NCBI GenBank assembly: GCA_015178975.1
Contig: WHVD01000245.1
Coordinates: forward strand, 33,438 to 97,437
From: Hysterangium stoloniferum
Lineage: Eukaryota > Basidiomycota > Agaricomycetes > Hysterangiales > Hysterangiaceae
DNA: 64,000 nt
Direction of reading: 5' to 3'
In this document: positions 1 to 13,289 of the stretch, one piece after another
How positions within the stretch are numbered: the stretch's first letter is position 1
Layout: every line of letters begins with the position of its first letter
Notes under the pieces: generated by a model
What the model was told of the DNA's origin: nothing
Databases searched by the model: none
Seen by the model: the letters and a program-made list of their open reading frames with translations, nothing else
Translations under genes and position numbers: made by a program

Positions 1-1355
1 GCACTATCCGACTTACCACTTAAGCCGCAATCAGAGCAGAATGCATGGGTTCGTCCAGCGATGGTCTTCACCTCTACAAATAGCAATACAGGCGATAACA
101 ATGCGCAAAAACACTTGAATTTGATGCGTCGCATGTTTAGATAGGCAGGGATACCCTCTGGATAAATGACACGGCCTTGTGACATTGGACTAGATAAGCA
201 GGTTAGAAAAAGATAAACAAAAAGTAAAGCATAAGTACTCACTAAGGAAACTCTCGCGTCTCATCAAACTCTCGGTCAAAAAAAACAAGGTTTTTAGAAT
301 GCTTTTGCAATGAATGTGATGTATTCTGCAAAGACATCTCTCCTCATGGCTGGATCCATGGCACAAATTTGTGCATGTGTAGTAGCAGCGCTCAATGCGA
401 GTCGAGAGGGTACACACAGTCGGCCACCCGCACCTGTGTCTGTGAGAGAAGTCGAGGACATGTAGATCTTTGTGGTATTGGTATTACTGGTGGATGGGGT
501 GTAGAAAAGGTGGCAGAGGTGGTCAAGTGGTCGGGGAGTTGAAATCTATGTCTCTTTATGTATCAGTTAGACAATGCTGAATAATTTTATGATGACGCAC
601 CAATCTCTTTCGACACCCATAGATCCATGACAATCCTATGTACTGTATCCCGAATATGAGCGGAAAACATTGAGATGTTATGAAGAAAATCAGCCGGCGC
701 ACAAATATGAAGTGTATAGTACAATCTCACCTTTATCTCCATGATAACCTAAAGATCTCCATGTTTCTGTGAAGGAGATCTCCCATGGTGTTGTTAATGA
801 GATCTCCGTGTAGTGACTGACTCAACAACGTCATTGAGCCTGTAATGACTTCCTAACATTCCTCTTAAGTAAAAATAAAATAAAATAAAATAAGACTGGT
901 AATCACCAGAGAAGTATAGAGTGGCAAGCATGTGTCTTGAATCATCCAGATTCCTCCACTCGGCTCTTCAGCATGACGACACCAAGCTTTACAAAATACA
1001 TATGAAGTTAAAAAGAAAAGAAAGCCATTAATTCATCATAAAACAGTGCACATACCCACATACTGTATATATCACCTTCGTCAATCGAGATTGTCAATAT
1101 TTTAGCCAATATGAGTCAGATAACATCCACGGAGGATGGTATCAAGGTGAAAAAAAATACTAGACTGCTTAGTCAGCAACACAGCTCAAATCTCCAGTTC
1201 GGTACGAGGGATATATGCATGTTAAAACACCTCAGACCTAAGACATTTCAGGTTTTTTATAGCAAGATTTATTTATATTATACTTTATTAAGCTATTTAT
1301 TATTTATTTGTGAGTATTAGACTAACATTGTAAATGGTCCGAGCTCTTCCATCCC
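1..1355. other. No gene recognised
   Basis: This stretch is moderately AT-rich and broken by stops on both strands. The short open frames at about 190-417 (minus) and 1111-1320 (plus) resemble no family I know, and the second runs into a low-complexity TTATTA tract. A run of five AAAAT units lies at about 870-892. I see no RNA gene or mobile-element end here. Confidence 0.5.
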
Positions 1356-4300
1356 ATGTCCCTCACATCCGAGCAAGTCGAAGCAGTAAAAAAAGCAAGG
1401 CAAATTCTCGAAGATGTTGGGCTACTCAAATACTCAAATCAAACTGACTTGCCATTAGAACTTGACAATATCTGTTGTCTTGTCACACAAAATACACAGC
1501 CTGCTAGTCCACCTCTTCCCCTTCAAAAATATAATGCTCCTCCATCCCAATTATTCAGTGCCGAAGATATACTACTCAAAAAAAATCAAGTGACACGCAA
1601 AAGTTATGCAGACTCATTTATATATCACCCAACAGGTGTTATTGTGGAGTTTCCAGAAGCTGCAGCCATTTTAAAGGGTTCTGTTGCTCATTTTTTCCCT
1701 GTAAACTCTGAAAACTACATAGACCCAAAGGAAAATATTCAGTATTCTCTTGGAGGCCAACATGGTGGTCGAGAAAATATCAAATGTCATATGTTGCATG
1801 ACAGGCATACTGGAGAGTCAGTATTCTGCTCACAGCTTAAAATAAAGTGTAAGTTCAAGTTTTGAAACCAATCTTTTTCAGCTTAAAACAAATCTAATCC
1901 TTTAGGTTGTGGAATAAAAAAATGCTCTTTCAACAAACAGCCCTCTTTATTTTTAGGAAAACCTGTTTCACAAGCCTTCAATGCTTCACAAGAAGTATTT
2001 ATGAAAACCCTAGCATTCTATTGCTCTTTGAGGGAGCATAAATGCATTTTTGACATGGAAAATGATTTATTAGTTGCAGAGGATAACAGCGAAGAGTTTG
2101 GGGTTCATGAAATGACTTCAGCAGGTACATACTATGAAGGACTTTGTGATATGCGTTCAAAGGCACAAACACACTCCCACTGCACTGGGAAGCTCTTATT
2201 CTGTAGGAATGATTATGGTAAAGCCTTCATACAGTGAGTTTTTGTTTTATTACTTGTGTGAAAGTTGCCTGACAACTGGTTTATGAACTCATAGTTGTGA
2301 ATATCGCCGAAAAGGCCATAATGCTCATCTAATTCTTTTAAATCTTCAATAATATAATTTGACTTATTTGGAGGCATTGTTCAACAATGATATTCAATTA
2401 ATCTTGGAAATAGAACTACAGGCCTCAGTGGAAGGCTATGGACCATTGGCACCCTGTACTACAGTTGCTACACCACGTGAACAGAAGGCATTTTGTTGTA
2501 AGTGGTATAAATTTCCATAGAACTCTTTTCTCATACTATGTGGTAGCAAACTGGCATAGAGACTCAAATGGAATTTTGACTAAAGGCACTATGGATCACA
2601 CTGAAGAATGTCCTGTTCGATTTGAATTTTATTATCCATATGATCTAACTTGCTGTCCATACATCCTCATCATTTGCCGTGAAAAGCACTCCCATGCAAA
2701 TCCTACTCCTTCTAAAACACCCCAAGCTGTCTTGACAGTGTTTTATAAGCTTCTGGAGTCTCTGGAATGGAGATTGGCTGACGCAACTCCAAGAAGAATT
2801 CTACTTGATTCGGCATTCATGTCTGGCCTTTGGAGCATATTAAATTGGAGCAAGACTTGTGACCCGACATTTGGAGATCTACATCCATCTTCAGCAAATG
2901 CAGATCATACACATCGTTTAATCAACAACCTCTGACATACTTATGTATTATCCTCACGGAACAGGATTTGAAGGTACATGTTATCTCCCCCAGCTCTATT
3001 GTGTTAATTGCTTACCAAGTTACAGGAGCAGCTCATCTTCTCAAGGAACATAGGCTATTGCCGCCAGCTGATAGATATGTTCATTGTGTTGAGAAGCATG
3101 AAATTCCCAAAGAAGGTACATTTTCACTGATAATTTGCATGTTCAAAGCTATGAGCGAACTACTTTTAAAAACAAAATGGCCTTCAATTGATACATCATT
3201 CAAAAGACTGCATAACTGGCAGGAATTTGAAATTGAGGCTTGGTTCTCTGAATATAACCGCTGTAAGTAATTTTATTTTTCGTTATTTGTAATACATTCT
3301 AACACATGCTTTAGCCATAGTAGTTGCTCGGGCTTTCACTACCTCTCAAAGTGCAGAGGCACATAGAATATTATTCTGGCGCATTTTCGAGGTAGTTGAA
3401 GAGGATACAGGATCTCCAATTCAACTTCGTCATATTCATGGTGTTGGTTGGGATTCAATCATGGCCGATGGTGATAGAGGGCAGGCTGTAGGTGATTATT
3501 TTATTTATTCAGTATAACTAATCGACTAAATAGTTTCAAAGGCTTTGGACTGTACTGTGCAGATATCTCAAAAGGCATTGCAGGATACTGCTCGATTGAG
3601 TGGCAGTGCCCATTACACAGCCTGACAGTGTATGAGCACCTTGCTCATTCATATCGATCTTGCTTCACACATTTCGGAAGAAATATTTCAAACCTTCGAG
3701 GACATGTGGATTCAAAAGTACGAACTGCAATGATGAGTCTTGCATCTGCAGAACCACTGCCCGACTTTGAGGGCACATTGGATATTATTCGAAAAGGTGG
3801 TAAGAAAGCTGCAGGTATGTTACTAATTTATAATTTCTTCACATACAGTAGTCAACTTGCACATTTTTTTCAGATTGGCTAAGAGACAAGGAAGCAGCAA
3901 ATGGGTTTGCTCTGGCTGCAATATATCAACCAGCCAGCAAAACACCGCTTGAAATCTGGAGAGCGTCACCCATGACTTCAAATGGAAATGAGCAAGCACA
4001 TTGCAGTGTAAATCGTGATGGTGTAAAGCTTACAACACTCGCTGGTATCATGCGAGGAATGCAGTATGATGCTCGCCATATGTCTGATCTCAATTTATTG
4101 CAGAGTTATGGCATTCACACCCGAGATCAGCAGGCTACTCACTACCGATGGTCAGCACGTGCCATCACACGAAGTGGTAAGTAACTAGCTATTCCAATTA
4201 TATCATCACACAGTCCTACTTCTGTCTAGGTGTGGTGCAGTGGCGTACAGTTGCAGCAAATGATAAGGAGCTGGGTGGTGCTTACCAACTATATAGCAAT

Positions 4301-4891
4301 CTACAGACCACAGCACAATCCCAAATCAACTCATTGAAACGAGTGCTGGAGGCTGGAACTGATTTCCAAAAGGTCGTGAAGAAATTGCATAAGACTGAGG
4401 AACGAATTCGCGAAGTTCATTCTACATTACAGGGATTACAAGATAAAAGCTCTGGATCAGTACCCATACCGGAGTTGAAGCACCCCAATGATATTTTCTT
4501 TTGGCACAAACAATGTTTCACTGCCAATTCCTCATTGACAGGCCGCTCTGCATCTCAACCAGACGTATGCACAGTCAAAGGAGTGCTTCATACATCATGG
4601 TCACCACATCATACTCTTCCACTTTCCCAACCCGTACAATCCTCATATACATCACATTTGGACCCTCCAATGCTGTCTCAAAGGAATCCACATCCTATCT
4701 TCAACCCCCATGAACTTCGAGTGTCAATGCAGCCAGCATACTTGGATAACTATAATCTTGAAATGCATCAACCCATGAATACATATGATACACGATTTCC
4801 GACTCATCAGGTCCACCACACACAGCCTTCAGGTCAGCTGTCCTCCCTTCACCAATATAGCACAGGACTCCACGATCTACCCAACCCTTGA
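1356..4891 (+). pseudogene. MULE-like DDE transposase-type gene, nine exons, disrupted
   Basis: Eight GT-AG introns of 49-61 bp join nine exons: introns 1849-1905, 2234-2294, 2498-2546, 2974-3025, 3263-3314, 3492-3541, 3815-3873 and 4177-4229. The spliced frame gives a large protein with an N-terminal cysteine cluster (CCGIKKC, then CEYRRKGH). A DDE-like core follows: PSIDTSFKR with the first Asp (exon 5), MADGDRGQAVG with the second (exon 6), and SNGNEQAH with the Glu (exon 8). The C-terminus is Pro/Gln/His-rich. From memory this matches a family of multi-exon MULE-like proteins widespread in mushroom genomes; the transposase function is inferred. Two lesions are visible: an in-frame TAA at 2350-2352 and a one-base frameshift at about 2932 after RLINNL. 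The intact splice sites show recent decay. I did not identify terminal inverted repeats, so it could also be a domesticated copy. Confidence 0.6.
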
Positions 4892-5162
4892 GCTCATTCA
4901 AGTGTGGAATACCTCGATTTATAGTCTGCGATCCTGAGTGAATACCCAATCCTACCCACCAGCCCCAAACACTGATATCACACTGAAGATGCATGCCATT
5001 GCCAATGTATCACACAATTGCAATTGATGGCATTTTGACATTCATGGTGGGTATGCCTAGAGATTGAGGTAACTGGTTCTTGAATGCTTGGAAAGTGTGT
5101 TATATATAAATTACATTACATCATTCTAATGTGTGGATAAAATACTGTCATTTATTCAACAA

Positions 5163-6200
5163 TTACACCAATATTACAACTTGCTGGACCAAAGGTTTTC
5201 TCCTTTCCCTAGGACTCCTCCTTGCCCACGTGCAATGCTCGCGCGGATGAATTCTGGGATTTGCATAAAAATTGAGTTTGAGATGCTCTCTTGCACGAGA
5301 ATATGGTCTGAAATGCCATAGATCATTGAGGGGGGTTACAATTTGGGTTCGAATTTTGCCAGAGGAGGAAGTGTTAAGAACCAGAAGCTCAACATTGCGA
5401 TGAAAAGCTGTGTCAGGTATAGAGTTGACTTGCGCAGAGTCTAGGTCAGAGTAGATGACGTCTGTAGCTAGATAACATTTTAAGTAATGAAAAGCCTTGC
5501 AACAATGTCTTACCATATTCTCACGGGCACTGGGGTGGTGGTTGACAATCCCGGAGAGTGAGACGGGAAATGGGTGCGAGGATCCGAGTCTCAGTCCATC
5601 TGCCATATTGCGCATGTGATGGTCAATAATGGTGAGGAGAGATGTTCGGTACAGTTGGGGGCCTGGAGGGAAAGGGATGTGCGTATGGAACTGTGAAGAC
5701 TGATTGGAGAGTGGATGCCATGCACAGAACGTCAGAAAAAACAGGCCTTACTCACTTTGAGTTCACCTTCCTCTCCTCATTCAGACTGAGTGGATGTTCA
5801 AGCTTCGCATAATGCAGCTGTGCATGTCACCCCATTGCATTGTCCAAACACATCACCCACAATAGCACGACAGGCACACGTCGATGCCCTCCAGTAGATG
5901 CTTCTCGTGCATCACTAGCGAAAACACTAGTTGCCCAGATGTTCTGTAGGTGGGAATGGACGAGTCAAATTATAGGAACTCATGATGTGGATATAAATTG
6001 GATTGTCATCTCTCTTTATCAATCCCTCCAGAATCGCTTTGACAGGAGGGACATGTTCGGCTGATTCCGTGGTGTGGATTACAACATCGGCCTTGCTTGC
6101 TTCCTCGATTAAAATGTCGGCATCATTGAGAGAGCCATCATCTATGTGACGAAGAGTGACAAATTGGCAGAATGTGACAGTATGTCGAGTCTGGGGGCTT
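5163..6200 (-). pseudogene. NmrA-like NAD(P)-binding (atypical SDR) gene remnant
   Basis: Read on the minus strand, about 6000-6145 encodes GSLNDADILIEEASKADVV followed by IHTTESAEHV. That is the region after the Rossmann glycine loop in fungal NmrA-like proteins, where a residue deletion/insertion-tolerant helix precedes the WIHTSGT-type strand (here IYIHIMSS). About 5300-5500 encodes PDTAFHRNVELLVL and KIRTQIVTP, matching the conserved segment after the active-site region of the same family. The intervening sequence has stops and a probable frame change, and nothing past PYS matches. The N-terminal glycine-rich dinucleotide motif is missing because the first Helitron starts at about 6296. 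NmrA proteins sense or bind NADP; this copy cannot be functional. Its original exon structure is uncertain. Confidence 0.55.
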
Positions 6201-6659
6201 TGTCGAGCTTTGATGCAGGAATGCGGCTAGAACACCTTCACATGCTGGCAAATGACCAGATCTCACGGCAGACAAGCCGAATGGTAACAATCGACTCATT
6301 ACTGGTTGTACGGTGGGTGGTGGGCATTTTTAGGTGCCGCAGGCACCCCAATGCGTGAGGGTGTGGAGCACCCGATTTCTTCCCTAATGCGTGAGGGTGC
6401 GGAGCGCCCGAAGGCTTCCCCCATTAGGCTGCCCAGAAATGAGGGCGCGTTAGCGCCCGAATCCTCTTATTAGTCAGCGTGGGTGCATTTCTGCACTCGT
6501 GGGAGTATTTAATGACGCCGCGGGAGCTTTTCTGGCACCGCGGGAGTACTTTCATGACGCGTGAAAGTACTTTCGTGACACTGTAATGGCGTGGAAGCCC
6601 GTGGTCAAGCCTCAAGGCTGCCACTCTTATCTCCCTTCCCCCTCTCACCCAGCCATCTC

Positions 6660-7833
6660 CTCCTCAGAGTTGCCATCTGGAATTATTTCTCAAGATATTA
6701 AACCTTTATCAAGGTGTGTTAAAACTCCATTTTATCCCATTTAATGTTGCTTTTCTAATTAATAATTATTTATTACCATGTTACCATGCAGACAGAATCT
6801 GCCTCCCTTCTGGCCCTCTGCTCCCCATATTAGAGGTGGCCCTTCTCTGAAGTATTTCTGGACTCTTGAGGCTATAACAAAGGTGTGGTAAGCCTGTAGT
6901 AATTATTAATCAATTCTTGCTTTTTTGATTGATTAAATACTTTAATTGTAGTCAAATTGCCTTTTCCTGGCATTTCTGCTTATTCATAATTTTCCCATAC
7001 ACTGTTTGAAGGCTTTCCTACAATTTTCAGGTGGGCTTTGGGCTTCCTTATGCTATTTTAAATTATTTATGCTTTATTTTCTGTATTTCTGGATTAATTT
7101 AGAACCAATTGTGCAAATTATTTTTCTCTCACACTCTCCCCTACTTTTGTGAGTGCTCCCTATCAGTATAGGTGGAGTATTGAAGGTGAATTGTGTCTCT
7201 GGAATTAATTTTACCTTTTTATCTTTATGGATAATTCATACAGTTGCCATTGACCCCCATTGTGTTGTGTTTTGGGTTTATTGCTATTTCTACTTTCCCT
7301 GGAAGATATAAAGTATCTCCAGGTTAGTATTGATTCTCTCTCTCATGTTATTAAAAGTTATTAATGCTTTATTTTTCATGCTTTTGGGTCATTTTAGATC
7401 TATTTGTCTGATTTCTTTTTGTCTCACACTTTCCACTCCTTTTTGTGAGTACTCTCTGTGAGTAGAGTGGAGTATAAAAGGTAAGTCCCATCCCTGTATT
7501 TAATTTCACCTTTCTTTGCTTAATGATTATTCATACAGTGGAATTAACTCCTATTGTGTGGCTTTTTTGCTTTGTTGCTATTTCTATTCCTCCTGGAAGA
7601 TAAGAAGCTCCTCAAGGTTAGTATTGATAACTTCCCTTATTCTGTGACAACTGACTTATACTTCACATTTTTGATTTATTTTAGCCTAATTCAATTCAAC
7701 TTACTCTCTCACTCCTCTCCCCTCTTTATAACAGGTTTTCTGTGTCTGCTGCTGCTTTGTTTTAGAGAAGCCATATAGTTCTCTTTGTGATATTGCATTG
7801 GCATTTTGCTCTTGAGTGGATTCTTCCATTATT
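6660..7833 (+). other. Helitron A leader with reiterated units
   Basis: The AT-rich leader contains two similar units of about 300 bp (about 7010-7325 and 7325-7625). Each has a TTTATGCTTTATTTT-like stretch, GTGAGT(G/A)CTC, GTGGAGTAT(T/A), a TTCATACAGT block and a CCTGGAAGATA block that ends in AGGTTAGTATTGAT. Several positions look like splice donors (GTGAGT, GTTAGT) and acceptors (CATACAG). This fits a spliced, duplicated untranslated leader, but no transcript evidence is available. Unit A' carries a related leader at 17.0-18.1 kb. Confidence 0.45.
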
Positions 7834-10800
7834 ATGGATCAAACACCTGAGCATGATCAGGAGGAGGAGCGAAGGCAGCATAGGGCACAGTTGCAAATGA
7901 CATCTCCATCTGATCGTCATTGGCGTTTAGTTGTGAATTCTAATATACCACCCCCTGCTCAACCATTCCGAGATCTCCATCTTCCTGTTGGTAGAGGTCA
8001 ATCTGATAATCCATTTTTGGTTGCTCAGCCAGGTGGTTCTACTGCAGGTGGCTCTGCTGCAGGTGGCTCTGCTACAGGTGGCTCTGCTGCAGGTGGCTCT
8101 GATGCAATGGCTCTCTTGCGTAGGCAGTATGAAGATTTGCCACCATTACAACCTCTTAGGTGGGGTCATGGACGAGGAAATCCAGCTGCTCAAATTGTCC
8201 AATCTGCACCAGTCCAGCATAGTCATCCACCTGTTAATGCCATGCCACAACTCCAGGGACAGGTACCCATTTTGCAGTTAGCCCCACCACAGCATCTCCA
8301 TCCACCTGGAAATCCAGCTGTAGAACTACCACCACAACCTATTTTGCAGTGGGCACCACCACAGCTTCACCAACCACCTAGAAATCAGGTTCCACCACCA
8401 CCACCACCACCACAACAACAACAACAACAACAACAACCTATTTTGCAGTGGGTACCACCACAGCTGCACCATGGTCATCCACCTGTTAATGCCATGCCAC
8501 AACTCCAGGCACAGGTACCCATTTTGCAGTTAGCCCCACCACAGTATCACCATCTACCTGGAAATCAAGTTCCACAACAACAACTACCTATTTTGCAGTG
8601 GGCACCACCACAGCTTCACCATCCACATGCAAATCCAGCTCCACAGCTGTACCATGGTCATCCACCTGTTCATGCCATGCCACAACTCCAGGCACAGGTA
8701 CCCATTTTGCAGTTAGCCCCACCACAGCATCACCTTCCACCTGGAAATCCATCTCTCCAACAACCACAACCACCTATTGTGCAGTGGGCACCACCACAGC
8801 TTCACCATCAACCTGGAAATCCAGTTCCACAGCAGCAACAGCAACAGCAACTACAGTTAGCCCCACCTCCAGCTATTCCCCCACCTCCAGTTATTTTACA
8901 GCCTGCAGCTATGCCTCCACCTCCACTTCCTATTCTACAATTACCTATTGGACGGCAACCAGTTGTAGAAGACAGATTTCCAAGACATGACTTAGGACAG
9001 ATGAATATACAGTGTCCTGACTGTGGAGCTTTACACTGGATGGATGAGCGTATCTCAAATACCTCAAAGACACATCCAAAATTTGGCAAATGTTGCAAGT
9101 GAGGAAAGGTGGCCCTTCCAATACTTGAGCCAGTCCCTCACACTTTAAGATCTCTCCTGGAGGGTAATACAGACAACAGCAGGGAATTTCTCAAGAATAT
9201 TCGTGCCTATAATAATACTTTTGCATTTACATCACTGGGTGTCAATTTGGATGAGTCTGTCTTACAGGGTGGTGGAGGCCCATATGTCTTCAAAATCCAT
9301 GGTGAATTGTATCACCAGCATGGTTCCTTGATTCCTTACACAGAAGGTGGATCACGTAGTTATGCTCAGATTTACATCCATGATCCTGCATTGGCACAGG
9401 AGGATGGACTGATGCAGGCATTGCAGCACAGGCAGAATCATAGGGCAAATCGAAGCCTAAACAACCAAACCTTTTCTGACTTGCAAGATATGATGGAACA
9501 ATATAATCCATTTATAGAACTCTATCACCAGGCACATGAGCGATTAAGAACACAGGCAGAGACTCCAAGGTTACATGTCAGGCTGAGCTACAAAGCTTTT
9601 AATGATCCCAGACGGTACAATCTTCCAACCGGTGATGGACTTGCAGTCATTCTCCCTGGAGATGGTGATACAGGTCATGGTGATCCAAGGGATATTATTG
9701 TTCAGAGGAGAGGGGGCCAGTTCCATCATGTGCATGATGCACAAGCCATTTATACATCCCTTCATTATGTCATGCTCTTCCCCAGGGGTGAGCGTGGGTG
9801 GTCATGGGATATTCCCTATGCAAATCAAAATTGGCAGCCCCAACCTGGACAGCAGGATGAAGGTGAAGATGAAGAAAAAAGTCGGAAAGTGACCCAATGT
9901 GAATATTATGCCTATCGCCTATTTCCCAGAGCATATGAAGCCATGACCCTTTTTTATGCACAAAAGCTATTCCAGCAGTATTGTCAATGCTTGGGCAGTA
10001 ACAGAGCAGCGCAGATTGAGATTTCTCAGGGATAATCAACCAAGGCTACGTGCAGAACTCTACAACCAGGCGGTTGATGCATTTACAAATCAAGATGTCA
10101 ATATGGATGCCAATAGTATTGGCCAAAGGGTCATACTCCCTTCTACATTTACTGGCAGTTCAAGAGATATGAGACAAAGTCTACAAAATTCATTTGCAAT
10201 TGCGCGCAAGTATGGCAATGCCAGCTGCTTCATTACCATGACTGCTAATCCCAAGTGGAAAGAGGTTACTGATGAATTGCTTCCTGGACAGACTGCTGCT
10301 GATCGTCCTGATTTGGTCTCCCGTGTCTTTGCTGCCAAGAAGGCTAAGCTGCTCAAGATGATCACAGATGACCACATCTTTGGTAGAACAGTAGCACATA
10401 TCCATGTCATTGAATTCCAAAAGCGGGGTCTTCCACACATGCACTGCCTCATATGGTTTGATGACCAGAATAAGCCAAGGACATCAGAAGATGTTGACTC
10501 ATTTGTTTCTGCCTGTTTTCCAGATCCTGAAACACATCCCAGACTCTTTAATTTAGTAGGTCAACTCATGACCCATGGCCCCTGTGGAGCTGAACATCCA
10601 AATGCTGCCTGTATGGTTGATAAAAAGTGCAGTAAATACTATCCAAAGGATTGGTGTGAAACCACCATTGTCAATGAGGAAGGCTATCCAACATATGCTT
10701 GCCCCAACAATGGAAGGGTTTATGAAACTCCCAAGTTTACATATGATAATAGATATGTTGTCCCTTACTCCCCCATTTTGATTCTCACCTTTGAATGCCA

Positions 10801-13188
10801 CATCAATGTAGAGTTGACTTTTACCAATAGGTCAATGAAGTATATGCATAAATACTGTTACAAGGGCCATGATCGCACAACTATGGAATTTGGAACAACA
10901 CCAGATGAGATTCAACAGTACCTTGATGCCCGTTATGTCAGTGCACATGAATCTGTCTGGCAATTAATGCGTAATGAAATCCACACCCAAGTTCCTGCAG
11001 TAATGGCACTTGGAGTCCATCTCCCTGGGGAAAACACTGTACTTTTTGATGGTGATCAAGGTCCTGCTGAGGCTTTACAAAGGGCAGAGCTTTCAGGGAC
11101 AACTCTCATGGCTTATTTTGAAGCTAATGCCAAGGGTCTCATTGGTTATAATGGACAGTGTGCCCAGGATACATTTTATATGGACTTTCCTGAGTATTTC
11201 ACATATGTACCCAAGAGGAAATCATGGAAGCCACGTCAAAGTGGGTTTTCCATAGGGTGTATTCATTTTGTTAACATTGCCAGTGGGGAAAGATTCCACC
11301 TCCGTACATTGCTCACTGTTGTCAAAGGTGCCACCTCATTTGAACAGCTCAGGACCTTTCAGGGTGAGACCTATCCTATATTTCAACAAGCCTGTGTAGC
11401 ACGTGGTTTGCTTGAATATGACCGTCAGTGGCACATGTGCCTCACAGAAGCCAGTCACATAGAGTCTGGGTTTCAACTTCGCAGGTTGTTTGCCATCATT
11501 TTGACCATGTCCTCCCCTGCACAACCCCATGAACTCTGGAATGACTTTAAAGTATTTCTTTGTGATGATTTGGAGTTCATACTTCGGCAAACACATGGCA
11601 TTGACAATCCATCACCAATCCAAGTTTATGACTTTGGTCTCTATGAAATTGATAAGATCCTATGCTATTCTGGAAAGTCCCTCTCACACTATCCAACCAT
11701 GCCAAACTGCACTGATAATTGGGATGCCATTGTTGGCAACCATCTAATTAAGGAGCAAAAGAGTTATAATATTCAACATGAGCTTGCCAGTGCCCAAGCT
11801 AATATTGAAAAGTGCAATCCTGAACAACATGCTGCCTTTGAGACTATCATGAAGGCAGTGGATGAGCAACAAGAAGGCAAATTGTCCTTTGTCAATGGTC
11901 CAGGAGGCACTGGCAAGTCCTTTGTATGGAATACTCTGGCACATGCATGTAGGGCCAAGGGCTACATTGTGCTTTGTGTGGCATCTTCTGGAATTGCATC
12001 AATGATTCTCAAGGGTGGTCGCACTTCTCACAGTACATTTTCAATCCCTGTTCCTTGTGAGAAGGATGCTCTATGTCATATCAAAAAGGGTTCAGAAAAA
12101 GCAGAGCTTATGAAGAATGTCTGACTGATTATCTGGGATGAAGTTCCAATGCAGTCACGTTTTACATGTGTTGACAGAACCCTGAGGGATTTATTAGACA
12201 AGGAGGATCTTCCCTTTGGAGGGATTCCCATTGCCTGGGGAGATGACTTCCAGCAGACTTTGCCTGTTGTACCAAAGGGTTCAAAAGAACAGATCATTGG
12301 ACAATGCATCCAGAAATCAGAACTCTGGAAGCATATCAAGGTACTCTTCTTGAAAAAGAATATGCGGGTGGACCAGGATGATCCAGACAGTCAACAGTTT
12401 GCTCAGTGGCTATTGGATATAGGCCATGGAAAGGATTTACCTTTGGATCATACAATGGATATTCCTCCCCATATGATCTGTGGTCCAGAAATGTCAGATC
12501 TAATTGCTGAGATATATCCAGACATCCATGTGGATAGAGACCACGAGATTGGCAAGATGAAGACTTCTTAGACCAGGCAATTCTGTGTCCAAGGAATTCA
12601 GGGGTTGATGAGATTAATTCAGAACTTCTGAATAAATTCCCTGGGGAGAGTCGTGTGTACCACAGTGCTGATACTGCAGAGGGAGACAGTGAGACAGAGA
12701 TGTATCCTGTAGAGTATTTGAACAGCCTGAATTTTGGTGGAATCTCACCGAGTCAACTTGAGGTGAAGCCAGGAGTGCCATTGATGCTATTACGGAACAT
12801 AGATCCACAGAGGGGGCTTTTCAATGGGACACGATTGTGATTGGTGAACATGGAAAATCATTTGCTTCAAGTGCGGATCCTAACTGGACCATGTACTGGA
12901 AAAATGGCATTTCTTTCACGGATCAAAATAATTACAAATGATGATCAACTGCCATTTAAACTGCATCGTATTCAGTTTCCAGTGCGGTTAGCATTTGCAA
13001 TGATGATTAACAAGTCACAGGGACAGTCTTTGAAAGTGGTGGGAATAGATTTGAGAATGGCAGTGTTTGGACATGGGCAATTGTATGTGGGACTTTCAAG
13101 GGGAAGAAGTTGGAATAGAATAAAAATATTATTAAAAGAGACAAAGAGAACAGCAAATATAGTGTACAAAGATGTATTATTACATTGA
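7834..13188 (+). pseudogene. Helitron Rep-helicase (RepHel), copy 1, disrupted
   Basis: The ATG at 7834 is chosen because both copies conserve the MD(Q/R)TPE start. Domains in order: a GGSAA-type repeat (about 8030-8100); a long Pro/Gln/His region of PILQWAPPQ/PILQLAPPQ repeats (8200-8900); a zinc-finger-like CPDCGALHW...FGKCC (9015-9098); the Helitron_like_N region; the Rep HUH motif in GLPHMHCLIW (about 10430); the tyrosine motif KYMHKYCYKG (about 10840); and a PIF1 helicase with GPGGTGKSF (about 11900), LIIWDEVPM (about 12130) and C-terminal NKSQGQSLKV and YVGLSRGRS. RepHel nicks and unwinds DNA for rolling-circle transposition. Lesions relative to copy 2: TGA 9100-9102, a 2-bp deletion at about 9980, TGA 12122-12124 (CGA in copy 2), a 6-bp in-frame deletion at about 12170, a 1-bp deletion at about 12543 and TGA 12838-12840. 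Confidence 0.9.
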
Positions 13189-13289
13189 AGTTTTAATGTA
13201 TTTTGATTGATTGTTTCTAACTTTTCTAACTTCTAACAGTGATTGTGATATGTAAATACTTAGAAATGCTCAGAAATACTTAGAAGTGC

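Noticed and set aside
8598-8990. Ser/Thr-rich frame overlapping RepHel
   Set aside because: It is a shadow of the Pro/Gln/His repeats in another phase.
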